Shown: in pieces, positions 1 to 11,700 of the stretch | How positions within the stretch are numbered: position 1 is the first letter of the stretch | Layout of the letters: each line of letters starts with the position of its first letter | Notes under the pieces: model-generated | What the model saw: the letters and a program-made list of their open reading frames with translations, nothing else | Databases searched by the model: none | Told to the model about the DNA's origin: nothing | Translations under genes and position numbers: made by a program | Assembly: GCF_036370855.1 (NCBI RefSeq) | Contig: NC_088102.1 | Location: forward strand, 70,565,601 to 70,629,600 | Origin: Dromaius novaehollandiae | Taxonomy: Eukaryota; Chordata; Aves; Casuariiformes; Dromaiidae | Length of the DNA: 64,000 nt | Direction: 5' to 3'

Positions 1-840
1 GCCCCTAGTGTCCCTGGGTGCCTCTGTGTCCCCCAGTGCCCTCCAGCACTGTGGTGTCCCCAGTGCCCCTGGGTGCCCCAGTGCCCCCCAGCACCCTGGT
101 GTCCCATGTGTCCCCAACACCCCGGTGTCCCTGGGCACCCCCACGTCCCCCAGCACCCCGGTGTCCCCAGCACCCCAGTGTCCCTGGGCGCCCCCATGTC
201 CCCCAGCACCGCGGTGTCCCCAGCACCCCGGTGTCCCTGGGCGCCCCCACGTCCCCCAGCACCGCGGTCTCCCCAGCACCCCAGTGTCCCTGGGCGCCCC
301 CACGTCCCCCAGCACCGCGGTGTCCCCAGCACCCCGGTGTCCCTGGGCACCCCCACGTCCCCCAGCACCGCAGTGTCCCCAGCACCCCGGTGTCCCTGGG
401 CGCCCCCACGTCCCCCAGCACCGCGGTGTCCCCAGCACCGCGGTGTCCCTGGGCACCCCCATGTCCCCCAGCACCCTGGTGTCCCATGTGTCCCCAGCAC
501 CCCGGTGTCCCTGGGCGCCCCCACGTCCCCCAGCACCGCGGTGTCCCCAGCACCCCGGTGTCCCTGGGCACCCCCATGTCCCCCAGCACCCTGGTGTCCC
601 ATGTGTCCCCAGCACCCCGGTGTCCCTGGGCGCCCCCACGTCCCCCAGCACCGCGGTGTCCCCAGCACCCCGGTGTCCCTGGGCACACCCATGTCCCCCA
701 GCACCCTGGTGTCCCATGTGTCCCCAGCACCCCGGTGTCCCTGGGCGCCCCCACGTCCCCCAGCACCGCGGTGTCCCCAGCACCCCGGTGTCCCTGGGCG
801 CCCCCACGTCCCCCAGCACCGCGGTGTCCCCGGTGCCCGT
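1..840. repeat. 53-bp GC-rich minisatellite in the last SERPING1 intron
   Basis: Tandem array whose basic unit is 53 bp: copies of the gtgtccctggg core start at 125, 178, 231 and 284. Each unit contains two or three internal sub-repeats of about 18 bp built on cagcaccccggtgtcc. Some units carry an extra ~20 bp insert (tgtcccatgtgtcc), so the array has at least two unit types. It is C-rich on the + strand. Because 53 is not a multiple of three, all three + frames stay open, which explains the long Pro/Ser-rich open frames here; they are not genes. The array ends just before the splice acceptor at 864-865. Confidence 0.93.
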
Positions 841-865
841 GGGCGCCTCACGCCCGTCCCCGCAG

Positions 866-1116
866 ACTACGGGCTGTTCCTGGACGCGGAGCTGTGCGGG
901 CTGGCGCCGGGGCGGGAGGCGGCGGTGGACGCGGCGCGGCACCGGGCGGTGCTGGCGCTGGACGAGGCCGGCGTGGAGGCGGCGGGCGCCCTGGCCACCT
1001 CGCTGGCCCGCACCGCCAACGTCTTCGAGGCCCTGCGGCCCTTCCTCTTCGTGCTGTGGGACGACGCCCGCGCCTTCCCCCTCTTCATGGGCCGCCTCAG
1101 CGACCCCCAGCCCTGA
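866..1116 (+). CDS. SERPING1: SERPING1 (C1 inhibitor), last coding exon only
   Basis: The C-terminal exon of a serpin; the rest of the gene lies left of the window. A cgcag acceptor ends at 865, and the exon starts inside a codon (phase 1). The frame then runs 83 codons to TGA at 1114-1116. It contains the serpin reactive-centre loop: the hinge DEAGVEAAG, then SLAR-TANVF with Arg at the P1 position (codon 1009-1011) and Thr at P1'. The closing strand PFLFVLWDD...FPLFMGRLSDP is close to the human C1-inhibitor ending PFLFVLWDQQ...FPVFMGRVYDP. C1 inhibitor is a secreted suicide inhibitor of C1r, C1s, MASPs, kallikrein and factor XIIa. The retained Arg P1 supports the same protease class. Position next to YPEL4 and CLP1 supports the call. 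The upstream exons cannot be judged. Confidence 0.9.
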
Positions 1117-1126
1117 CGCCCCCGCC

Positions 1127-1957
1127 ACCTCCCTCCTTCCTTCCCTCCTCCTCTCCCTCCTTCCTTCCCTCCTTCCCTTTCTCTTTCCTTCCCTCTCTCC
1201 GTCTCTCCTCCTTCCCTTTCTCCTCCCACCCCTCCCTCTCTCCCTTGCTCCCTTCCTTCCCTCCTTCCTCCCCTCTCTTTCCTTCCCTTGCTCTCTCCTG
1301 CTCACTCTCTTTCCCCCTCCTCCCCCTCTCCTTCCCTCCCTCCTCCTCTCCCTCCCTCCCCCTTCCCTCCCTCCTCCTTCTCTCCCTCCCTCCTCCTCTG
1401 CCTCCCTCTTGCCCAGCTCCCTCTTTCCTTCCCTCCTTCCCTTTCTCTTTCCTTCCCTCTCTCCCTCCCTCCTCCTTCCCTCCCTCTCTCCTCCTTCCCT
1501 CTCTCCTCCCACCCCCTCTCTCTCCCTTGCTCCCTTCCTTCCCCCCTCCTCCCCCTCTCCTTCCCTCCCTCCTCCTTCTCTCCCTCCTTCTTCCTTCCCT
1601 CCTTCTCTCCTTCCTTCTTCCTTCCCTCCTTCTCTCCTTCCTTCCCTCCCTCTTCCCTCCTCCTTCCTCCTCTCCCTCCTTCCTTCCCTCTCTCCTTCAC
1701 TCCCTCCTCCTTCCTTCCCTCTCTCCTTCCCCTTCCTTCCATCCTCCTTCCTTCCCTCCTCCTCTGTCCTTCCCTTCCTCCTTCCCTCTCTCCTTCCCCT
1801 TCCCTCCCTCCTCCTCCCCCTTCCTTCCCTCCTCCTTCCCTCCCTCCTCCTCTGTCTCCTTCCCTCCTCCTTCCCTCTCTCCTTCCCTCTCTCCTTCCCT
1901 CCCTCCTTCCCTCCCTCCTTCCCTCCCTCCTTCCCTCCCTCCTTCCCTCCCCACAGC
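1127..1957. repeat. Long polypyrimidine (CT) low-complexity tract
   Basis: About 830 bases made almost only of C and T on the + strand (ccctccttcc-type units), with rare purines. It lies between the SERPING1 stop codon and its poly(A) signal, so as read it is part of the 3' UTR. It ends in a sequence that also looks like a 3' splice acceptor (cccacag, 1951-1957). A homopurine/homopyrimidine mirror-rich tract of this kind can form triplex DNA. The Ser/Leu/Pro-rich open frames over it are composition artefacts. Confidence 0.9.
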
Positions 1958-2043
1958 CCTCTCCCCCCCCCGCTCCCTGCCAGCCCCGTGGTGCTGCGGG
2001 GGGGCCCCCCCCGCCTCAGTTTCCCCGCCGGCCCCGGAGCCCC

Positions 2044-2049
2044 AATAAA
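2044..2049 (+). terminator. SERPING1 poly(A) signal
   Basis: AATAAA on the + strand, followed by a GC-rich region. It faces the YPEL4 poly(A) signal on the other strand only about 75 bp away, so the two genes end tail to tail with almost no spacer. Confidence 0.8.
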
Positions 2050-2124
2050 GGCGCAGAGCCCGGCCCGCCTCCCGCCTGCTGCTGCCCCCCCAGCACCACG
2101 GGGACCCCCCCTAGAAAAGAAGCC

Positions 2125-2130
2125 TTTATT
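2125..2130 (-). terminator. YPEL4 poly(A) signal
   Basis: TTTATT on + reads AATAAA on the - strand, 36 bp beyond the YPEL4 stop codon, so the YPEL4 3' UTR is very short. Confidence 0.8.
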
Positions 2131-2165
2131 GCGGTACAAAAGCGGGGGGGGGCGGCGGGGGGGGG

Positions 2166-3790
2166 TCAGTCCCAGCCGTTCTCCTTCACCATGTGGGACA
2201 TCTCGATGATGAACTTGCCCTCCTTGTACTTCTGGCTGCTCTCGAAGGCTTGTTCCTGCGCCGGGGAGAGGCGGCCTGAGCCGGGGGGGGGGGGTCCACG
2301 GGGGGGGGGACACCCACACCCCGTGGGGGCTGGGGGCCACTCACGTATTTCCAGCCCAGGGTGGTCCGGCAGCTCTCGCAGAAGATGTCGGCCACGGAGT
2401 GGAGGCCGGTGAGCAGCAGGCGCTGCTCGGCGGGGCCGCAGCCCACGTTCACGCTGCGGCGGGGGGCACGCGGCACCGTGTGGGGCGGAGGGGGGGGTGC
2501 TGACGGCCCCCCCCCCCCCGCCCCGGTTCCCCCCCCCCCCCGATACTCACACCGAGTTGAACAGGTAGGCACGGCCGTGGCTGCCCTGGAAGGACTGCGG
2601 GGACGCGGAGGCGGTCACCGCTGCCCCCCCCCCCCGCCTCCCGTGCCCCCCCCCCCCATCCCTCCTGCCCCTCTGCGGTGCTGCCGGCCCTGCCGCTGTC
2701 TCAGCACGCCGGGGGCACCGGGGGGGACCGTCACCGCGGTGGGGACACCGGGGGGCTTGCGGCGATGGGGACGCGGGGGGGGGTGCCCACCACCATGGGG
2801 ACAACGTGGGGGGATGCTCGCTGCAACGGGGGGGACACCCACCCCAGTGGGGGCCATGGGGGGACACCAAGGGGGACAGCCACCCCAATGGGGACAATGG
2901 GGGGGGGACACCCGCTGCAATGGGGACACTGTGGGGGGCACTCAACCCAATGGGGGCAAGGGGGGGGCACCCGCTGCAATGGGAACACTGGGGGGGGATG
3001 CTCACTGCAATGGGGGGGACACTCACCCCAAAGGGGACAATGGGGGGGGACACCTGCTGCAATGGGGACACTGGGGGGGGACACCCACCCCAGTGGGGGA
3101 CAATGGGGGGGGATGCTCGCTGCAATGGGGGGGACACCCACCCCAATGGGGACACCGAGGGGGGGGACACCTGCTGCAAGAGGGACGCCGAAGGGGACAC
3201 CCACCCCAGTGGAGGCCATGGGGGGGGGGACACCCACCGCAACGGGGACACTGGGGAGGGGACACACTCACCCCAATGGGGACAATGGGAGGGACACCCA
3301 CCCCAATGGGGGCCATGGGGGGGGGGACACACCCACCCCAATGGGGGCCACTCACTCCAGTGGGGGCCACGGGGGGGGGGGGGACACCCGCTGCAATGGG
3401 GACACCGAGGGGGACACCCACCCCAGTGGGGGCCACTCACTCCAATGGGGGCCATGGGAGGGGGGACGACACCCACTGCAATGGCGACACTGGGGGGGGC
3501 ACTCACCCCAGTGGGGGCCACGGGGGGGGGGGGACACCCACCCCAATGGGGGCCATGGAGGGGGGGGACACACCCACCCCAATGGGGGCCACGGGGGGGG
3601 GGGACACCCGCTGCAATGGGGAACCACGGAGGGGGGCCACCCGCCCCAGTGGGGGCCGTGGGGGGGGGGGGTCCCGGGGGGGCACCTTGGAGATGAGCTC
3701 CTCGTGGCGCGCCAGGTGCGCGCGGCAGTGGACGCAGCTGTAGGTGCGCTGCGCGCGCGGCAGGTAGCTGCGGAAGGTGCGCGGCGGCAG
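2166..3790 (-). CDS. YPEL4: YPEL4, yippee-like zinc-binding protein (start codon not resolved)
   Basis: Four coding exons on the minus strand: 3686-3790 (5' limit uncertain), 2551-2594, 2345-2453 and 2166-2255, with stop at 2166-2168. Splices keep frame and rebuild a typical yippee domain: first ligand pair CVHC, then [23 protein letters not shown], second pair CESC, and GWKY. The protein ends MVKENGWD, as in mammalian YPEL4. Yippee proteins are small, very conserved, zinc-binding factors linked to centrosome/nuclear functions and to ubiquitin ligase adaptors; the role of YPEL4 is poorly known. Against human (from memory) the first exon reads LPRAQRTYS instead of LPRCHRTYS. No ATG occurs in this frame upstream of the conserved TFRSYLP, so translation begins in an unseen upstream exon or at a non-AUG codon. 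Intron 1 carries a large G-rich minisatellite. Confidence 0.9.
2760..3680. repeat. G-rich minisatellite in YPEL4 intron 1
   Basis: About 0.9 kb of imperfect tandem repeats with sub-units of roughly 30-36 bp built from ggggacaccc, accccaatggggg and gctgcaatggggacac, separated by runs of 6 to 12 G on the + strand. The G-rich strand is the template strand of YPEL4. Reverse frames code repeated Pro-His-Trp-Gly-rich peptides and forward frames Gly-rich peptides; none is a gene. It has strong G-quadruplex potential. Confidence 0.92.
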
Positions 3791-4233
3791 GCGGCGGGCG
3801 GGCGGCGCGCGGCGGCGGCGGGCGGCGGCGGCGGCGGGGGGGGGCGGCAGGGCGGCGGCGGCGGCGGGGGGGGCGGCGCCGCGCACCCCCCGCACAGGCG
3901 CCCGCAGGGGAAGCAGCGCAGCAGGGCGCTCACAGCCGTCGTCCCGCCGCGGCCGAGCGCGGGGGGGCGGCGCGGCCCCGGGCCCCCCCCAGGCGAGAAG
4001 CGGGCCCGAAACCGGGGGCGGCCTGCGGGGAGGGGGGGGGTCACCACCGGTCCCCCGACCCCCCCCCCAAAAAGAGGGGGCGGGGGGGCCCCGAGGGAAG
4101 GGGGTGGCGGGGGGGGGGCGCTCACCGCCTGTGCGCCCGTCCGCGTCCCCGCGTCCCGCTGGCGGCGGGGGGCACCGGGAGGCCGCCGCTGCATCACGGC
4201 CGCGTGACTCCGGCCGCGTCACCGCCCGCACCC

Positions 4234-4261
4234 TGACGTCACCCCCCGCGCCCTGACGTCA
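4234..4261. promoter_or_regulatory. Two perfect CRE palindromes
   Basis: TGACGTCA at 4234-4241 and again at 4254-4261, exactly 20 bp apart (about two helical turns). They lie in the CpG-rich divergent promoter between YPEL4 (-) and CLP1 (+). Perfect CREs bind CREB/ATF dimers. Related bZIP half-site variants follow at 4441-4448 (TGACGCAA) and 4470-4477 (TGACGTGC). Confidence 0.75.
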
Positions 4262-4363
4262 CCGCCGCACCCCCATCCCCGCGCGCCGCCGCCGCCGCCT
4301 CCCCGGTCCCTCCGTGGCCCCCCCCGCCCCGGGTGGGGGGATGTCCATTTGCCGGAGGGCGGC

Positions 4364-4492
4364 ATGCAAATGAGATGCAAACGAGATGCAAATGGAGGGG
4401 GCGCGTCCCGACGAGCCGCGCGCGGCAGGCAAAGGGCCCGTGACGCAAGAGGGGGGCGGGTCCCAAGCGTGACGTGCGAGCGGTATGCAAAT
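4364..4492. promoter_or_regulatory. Octamer (POU-factor) site array
   Basis: ATGCAAAT at 4364-4371, ATGCAAAC at 4375-4382 and ATGCAAAT at 4386-4393 are spaced exactly 11 bp apart; a fourth perfect ATGCAAAT lies at 4485-4492. The octamer is the Oct1/Oct2 target known from histone H2B, snRNA and immunoglobulin promoters. Here it lies between YPEL4 and CLP1. Clustering and phasing argue against chance, but binding is inferred. Confidence 0.7.
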
Positions 4493-4503
4493 AAGGCGGG
4501 AGG

Positions 4504-4715
4504 ACTACGTCTCCCAGGGGGCACCGCGCGGCGCCGCAGGGCGTCACCCGAGAGGGACGCGGCACCCAGGAGGCCCCGCGCGCGGGTGCCATGGCAACGG
4601 CCCCTCCCAACCGCCCCCCAACGAGGCCGCCGCGGGGTCGCCCGCGTGACCTCACTTCCGGCGCAGCCTAGAGACGCCCCCGGGCCGGAAGCGCGAGGGC
4701 TCTGCGAGCGCTCCG
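4504..4715 (+). promoter_or_regulatory. CLP1 core promoter and non-coding exon 1
   Basis: ACTACGTCTCCCAG at 4504-4517 resembles the ZNF143/Staf motif. ETS-type CCGGAAG elements lie at about 4655-4662 (reverse) and 4684-4690. Both are typical of TATA-less housekeeping promoters. A good donor (ccg|gtaagg) at 4716-4717 would end a short non-coding first exon at 4715, joined to the acceptor at 5466. The exact start site is not visible. Confidence 0.6.
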
Positions 4716-4867
4716 GTAAGGGGGTGGGTGAGTGGGGGGGCACCGGCGGGTGCCATGGCAACGTCCGGGGGGGGCGGCGGGCAGGGAGGGGGGCGGCCCC
4801 GCGCCTGGGGGCTGGGGCAGGGCGGCGACCCCGGAGCCGCGGCGGGGGAGGGCCGCGAAGCCCCGAA

Positions 4868-7552
<2,685 letters not shown>

Positions 7553-7817
7553 AAGCAGCGGGGAGAAAATAGGGAGTCTCCTTGGACTTGGGGGGCAGCC
7601 CCACACCTCGGACTTCCTGGGGAGCAAGAAAACATTTGCTGTCTCGGTCATCTTGTGCAAGTTGTCTGCTTGCCCGTGTTTGTTGTTCTTCCTCCAGCAG
7701 GTTTCTGGCCCCGAAGTCTGGCCACTTCGCCCCTTCTTACGTGCCGGCGAGCACTGCCGAGCCCTCCCACGCGAGGGGCTCGCTGCTCGGTTTTTATATC
7801 CTTTTATAACTTTTATT

Positions 7818-7823
7818 ATTAAA
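7818..7823 (+). terminator. CLP1 poly(A) signal (ATTAAA)
   Basis: The AT-rich stretch tttttatatccttttataac...attattaaaa about 270 bp after the CLP1 stop contains ATTAAA, the common variant signal; no AATAAA is seen before it on this strand. Confidence 0.6.
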
Positions 7824-7839
7824 ATTCCTAGACTTGTGC

Positions 7840-8300
7840 TTTCCGATGCCCCGTGAACTTTTGTCCCAGCGCCTCGGCAGCGGGGCAAAGCAAAGGGCCC
7901 GTAAGAAGAGCAGCGTGACGTGGAGCCATGGGAATCTTTCCCTGCTCTCCGGTGGGAGAGGGGGGAAGAACAGAGGAACGTGACCTGCACCCGTGCGGCC
8001 CGGTGCCTTCCATGACCCCCCCCGGGGCCGGCAGTGGGATGGGGGGTGGGGGAGACCCTGCAAGGGGGGTCCAGCCCCAGCCTTGGGGCACATGGGGCCC
8101 TTCCGGGGGCTGTGCCGTGGGGCGGGGGGCCCCACCGCTGGGGACGTGCACTTGTGGGGTGCGGCGCCTGCGATGCCCGAGGCCCCTGCGCTGCCCCATA
8201 GCCGGGGGGGGCGCTGGGGTCCGGCCCTGCCCCCCCCGCCCTGCCTCTCGGGCGGTGCCACGGGCCGCCGCAGTGGGGGGGATCGGCGGCACCAGCCCCT
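7840..8300. other. CLP1-ZDHHC5 intergenic spacer
   Basis: About 460 bp between the CLP1 3' end and the ZDHHC5 CpG island. GC-rich, with no convincing gene, repeat or RNA. Open frames on both strands here are composition-driven (Arg/Pro/Gly rich). Confidence 0.5.
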
Positions 8301-8702
8301 CCGGACGTGGTACGCTCCGCGCACGCGCACTTCGCCGCACCAGCGGGGCGGCCTCTGCGCCCGCCCACCACTGACGCATGCGCGTTCCCGCCCCGGGAGG
8401 CGGCCACGCCTCTCCCCGCGCGCGCATGCGCGCCTCGCCCTCCCCCCCGCGTCTTCCAGGCGGTTCCCCGCGGCGCGGCCAATGAGGTGTCTCGGGCGGG
8501 GGCGCGCGCCGGCGCTGGGGCGCGCGCCGCCGCCGGGGCCCGGTTTCCGGCCCGTGCGCAGGCGCGGCCGTGACGTCGTGCTCAGCCGCCGAGCGCGGCG
8601 ACGGTTCGTGCCCGGGAGCGTTGGCCGCGCGCTCGCGGCCTCCCGCCCGCTCCGCCCCGGGCCGCGCCGCACCGCGCCGACCGCCCCGGGCCGCGCCGCG
8701 CG
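8300..8702 (+). promoter_or_regulatory. ZDHHC5 CpG-island promoter with NRF1-type sites and non-coding exon 1
   Basis: Dense CpG region with several NRF1-like elements: gcgcacgcgcac near 8318, acgcatgcgcg near 8384, gcgcatgcgcg near 8420 and tgcgcaggcgcg near 8553. A CCAAT box lies near 8478 and a CRE-like tgacgtcg near 8571. A strong donor (cg|gtgagt) at 8703-8704 would end a non-coding first exon at 8702. The transcription start is not visible; roughly 8560-8600 is likely. Confidence 0.6.
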
Positions 8703-11700
8703 GTGAGTCACACGGGCCCCCGGGCCCGGCCGCCTCCCCCCGCCCGGGCCCTGCCCCGCGCCGCGCCGCGGCCCGCCGGGGCCCTTCCCTGCCCCGGGGG
8801 CTTTGTGCGCCCCGGCTCCCTCCGCGCTCCGCCGCGGTTTTCTCGCGAGCCCCGAACGGCCCGCGAACCACCCCCCCCCCCCCCCCGCCCGGCGGCGGGA
8901 GACCGCTGCCTTCCCCGCCCCGCGCCCCCCCCCCCCCCCCCCCGCCCCTCGCAGCAGGGCCCGGCCGTGCCCCGCGGAACCGGGCCCCTGCCCGGGGCAC
9001 CCCCCCGTCCCCGGGGCTCCCCGGCCCTGGCTGCGCCCCTGCCGCGCCGCCCTGCCCTCCGCCGCCGCCGGGAGCCCTGCCCTGCCCTGCCCTGCCCGAC
9101 GGCCGGGCGGTTATGCGGCACCTCCTTAGCAGGAACTCCGCTTCCTCCTGCTCCTGGCCAAGATGTCGCCTTCCTGCCGCGCCGAGAGGACGGGGGGGAC
9201 GTGCGCGCACCTGGGCTGGGTTCGTCCCCCCGTTGCCTGTGTCGGGAGCTCGCCCCGCCACACACCGCGGTTGTCAGTCGCTTCCCTTTCGCGTCGCCGT
9301 CGCTCGCTTTTGCTTTTCCCTTTCTCGGTGTCCGTCGTAATTACAGCCCTCGCAGGAGGCAGCGTTATTCCCTGAATGACTCCTTCCTGGCTTAGCGGGC
9401 GGAACGGTTGCGTCCGAGTGAAAGTTTTCTGTTCCAGGCCCCGTTTGCTCTCCCGTACCTGGGACCGTCCTCGCTGCTGGCAGCCCTGGCACCTTTGGTA
9501 GAATCCCTGCGACTTTATTTTTTGAAAGCCCGCTGTCTGAACTGACGTGTTTTGATCCTCACGGTTTGCCGGTGACCAGAAGTTAAAACCTCGGGCTCTG
9601 TGTCCTGCTCCGAACGTTGCTGCCTTGTCTAAATCCGAGTTACTCCTCAAAACACGTTTCCACATTACGTTCTGTGGTTTTCAGTGGTGTAATAGGCTGT
9701 GCTGGCAGGTGTTCAGCCTGACCTTTACTCAGAAGTTTCAGATTATAAGCTTGAGATGTGTAAATTGCCAGTTATTGCCTCTGTTGCATCTCCCTTAGAC
9801 GAGAGAGAAACCCCAGAGCTCCACCCTCCCGTTCATCTTGCTGATGCAGGAAAGAGGGACTCGTTTTGCCTTTATAGTGTTGCCTTACTGGTGGCTCCGT
9901 AGGAAGTGGCTTCCTCTAGGAGTTCTAGTTTTTGCTCCACCGTATATCCAAAATGTGGTGTTGAGGGAAACACGCTTTCTACCGGAGCTTTTCTGGGGTG
10001 TAAAATATGACTAGAGCCTTGTCTAGATCGAAACGAGGAGAGTTGATCTTGGATCAACTTAGCGGGCTTAATCTAATTATCACCTTCTCCGCCTGCAGTG
10101 GTGACAGCAATTGTTCTTTAGCAGGGGGCTTTAATTCCTGTTGGTTTCCGAGGCGCAAGGTAGCCTCGACCAGAGGCTGGCCGGTGCTATTTAAATGAAG
10201 CTGACTGGGCCTGACGGGAGACCTTTAACTCCTATTTTAGACGAGGCCTATTTTGGGAAGTTCACACCTCTAATGCTGTGCCCATTGTTTCGGTGGCTGG
10301 CGGTTGTTTCTGATAACACAACGGCAAGAGAGCTGGATTTGAGTCCTTGCTCGCTGTGATGCATTGGATGAGACATGGACGCGTTGAACGAGGCATCGCA
10401 CTTCCCTGCTTTGTCTGTAAAATGGGGCTAATCCTGCGTAAATCACTGCAAGATGGACAGGGGAAAAAGAATGGGAGTGGTATAAGCCAGGCTGGGCGAT
10501 GAGTACTGAGTGGATACCGGCCTTGTTAGCTGTCCTCTGGAATAAAATATTTATTTGTCCCTCTTTTGTTGTCTTACGCTCTAGAAGAAAATGGCACACC
10601 TAAATGCATAAAAGTGCAATAATGCAAAATTTAGACTATTTGCCCGAAAACACGAGGGAGGCCATGGAAACCTCGTTCTGAACAGGATTCCTAATTCCCC
10701 CACAGTGAAACTCATTTAATTCATTCTCCGTATGAATTAAACACAGGAAAACATTGCCAAATAGTCTCATTGATGCAGGGGCTCATATCTGTGTACAGTG
10801 GTGAGCGCAGGAGGGCCTGAGTTGTGCAGTCCAGCATTACCACGATACAGGCGATAAGAAAATCGTTGTGTATGGGGAGGCCGTGCAGCTTCACGTTGCT
10901 ATGGGAATCTCAATGTTTACCTTTCCGTGTAGCATCCAGTTGTTTGACGTTGAACTCTTATCAGTGCAAGAGCGGCTTTGCTTTCTATTTTAATTTGCGG
11001 TGTGCACCTCGGTAATCGAAATCTGGTTCTGTTGTCCGCGTTGAAAAGATACTTTTCTTTGACTTCTTCTCGCTATCCAGGTTCTGTGATTGAAATTACC
11101 TTCTGTGGCAGAGGGGCCCTGGCTGGAACGTATTTCAGATCTCATCAGTGCCTCTCTTTGCTGGAAGACAGGGAAGGTCACGGAGATAAGTGGTGTATTC
11201 CTGCTGGTGGGCTGCAGAGTGAGGCGTTTGGTCTGGTTCAGCTGTGTTGCCGGTTCCTAGCTGGCAGGTTTAAGAACGCTCGTGCTCTCTCCGTCTCCCT
11301 CCCCTAATTCTGACAGTTCTTAAATCTCATCCGTAGATGAGAGCTGGTTGTGCAACTCTCTTTGGCTTTAGGGTAAATATCAATTGAGGAATCTGTGCCA
11401 AAAAGGGGGAGCCTGCGATCTTGGGCCGGCCGCCTCGCTTGGTTTTAGCAGTGGGAGATGGAGGCCACCAAAGCTCGGGCTGACAGAGAGCAACCAGCTC
11501 TGGAGCTGGCTTCCCTGAGCACCTCCTAGGTGTCGTTGATCAAAACACAGTGGGAGCAGGTAAAGCACATCCCGCCTTCGCGCGGTCCTGGATCTGCCCT
11601 GCTGGGGAGTTGCCTCACGCGGAAGGAGTTGTTTGCGTTCGACCCGTGCTGTGGGAACTCAGTTGGACTGGTTTGGAGTGGGCAGGTCGCTGCAGATGAC

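Noticed and set aside
8-2209. Very long Pro/Ser/Leu-rich open frames in all three forward frames over the first 2.2 kb
   Set aside because: They are the translation of the 53-bp minisatellite and the CT tract; only the 251-base SERPING1 exon inside is real.
2361-3743. Long Gly/His/Trp-rich open frames, both strands
   Set aside because: Product of the G-rich minisatellite in YPEL4 intron 1; the true YPEL4 exons are short and on the minus strand.
8870-8945. Poly-C runs near 8.9 kb as a functional element
   Set aside because: Simple mononucleotide runs common in this assembly; nothing beyond composition supports a role.
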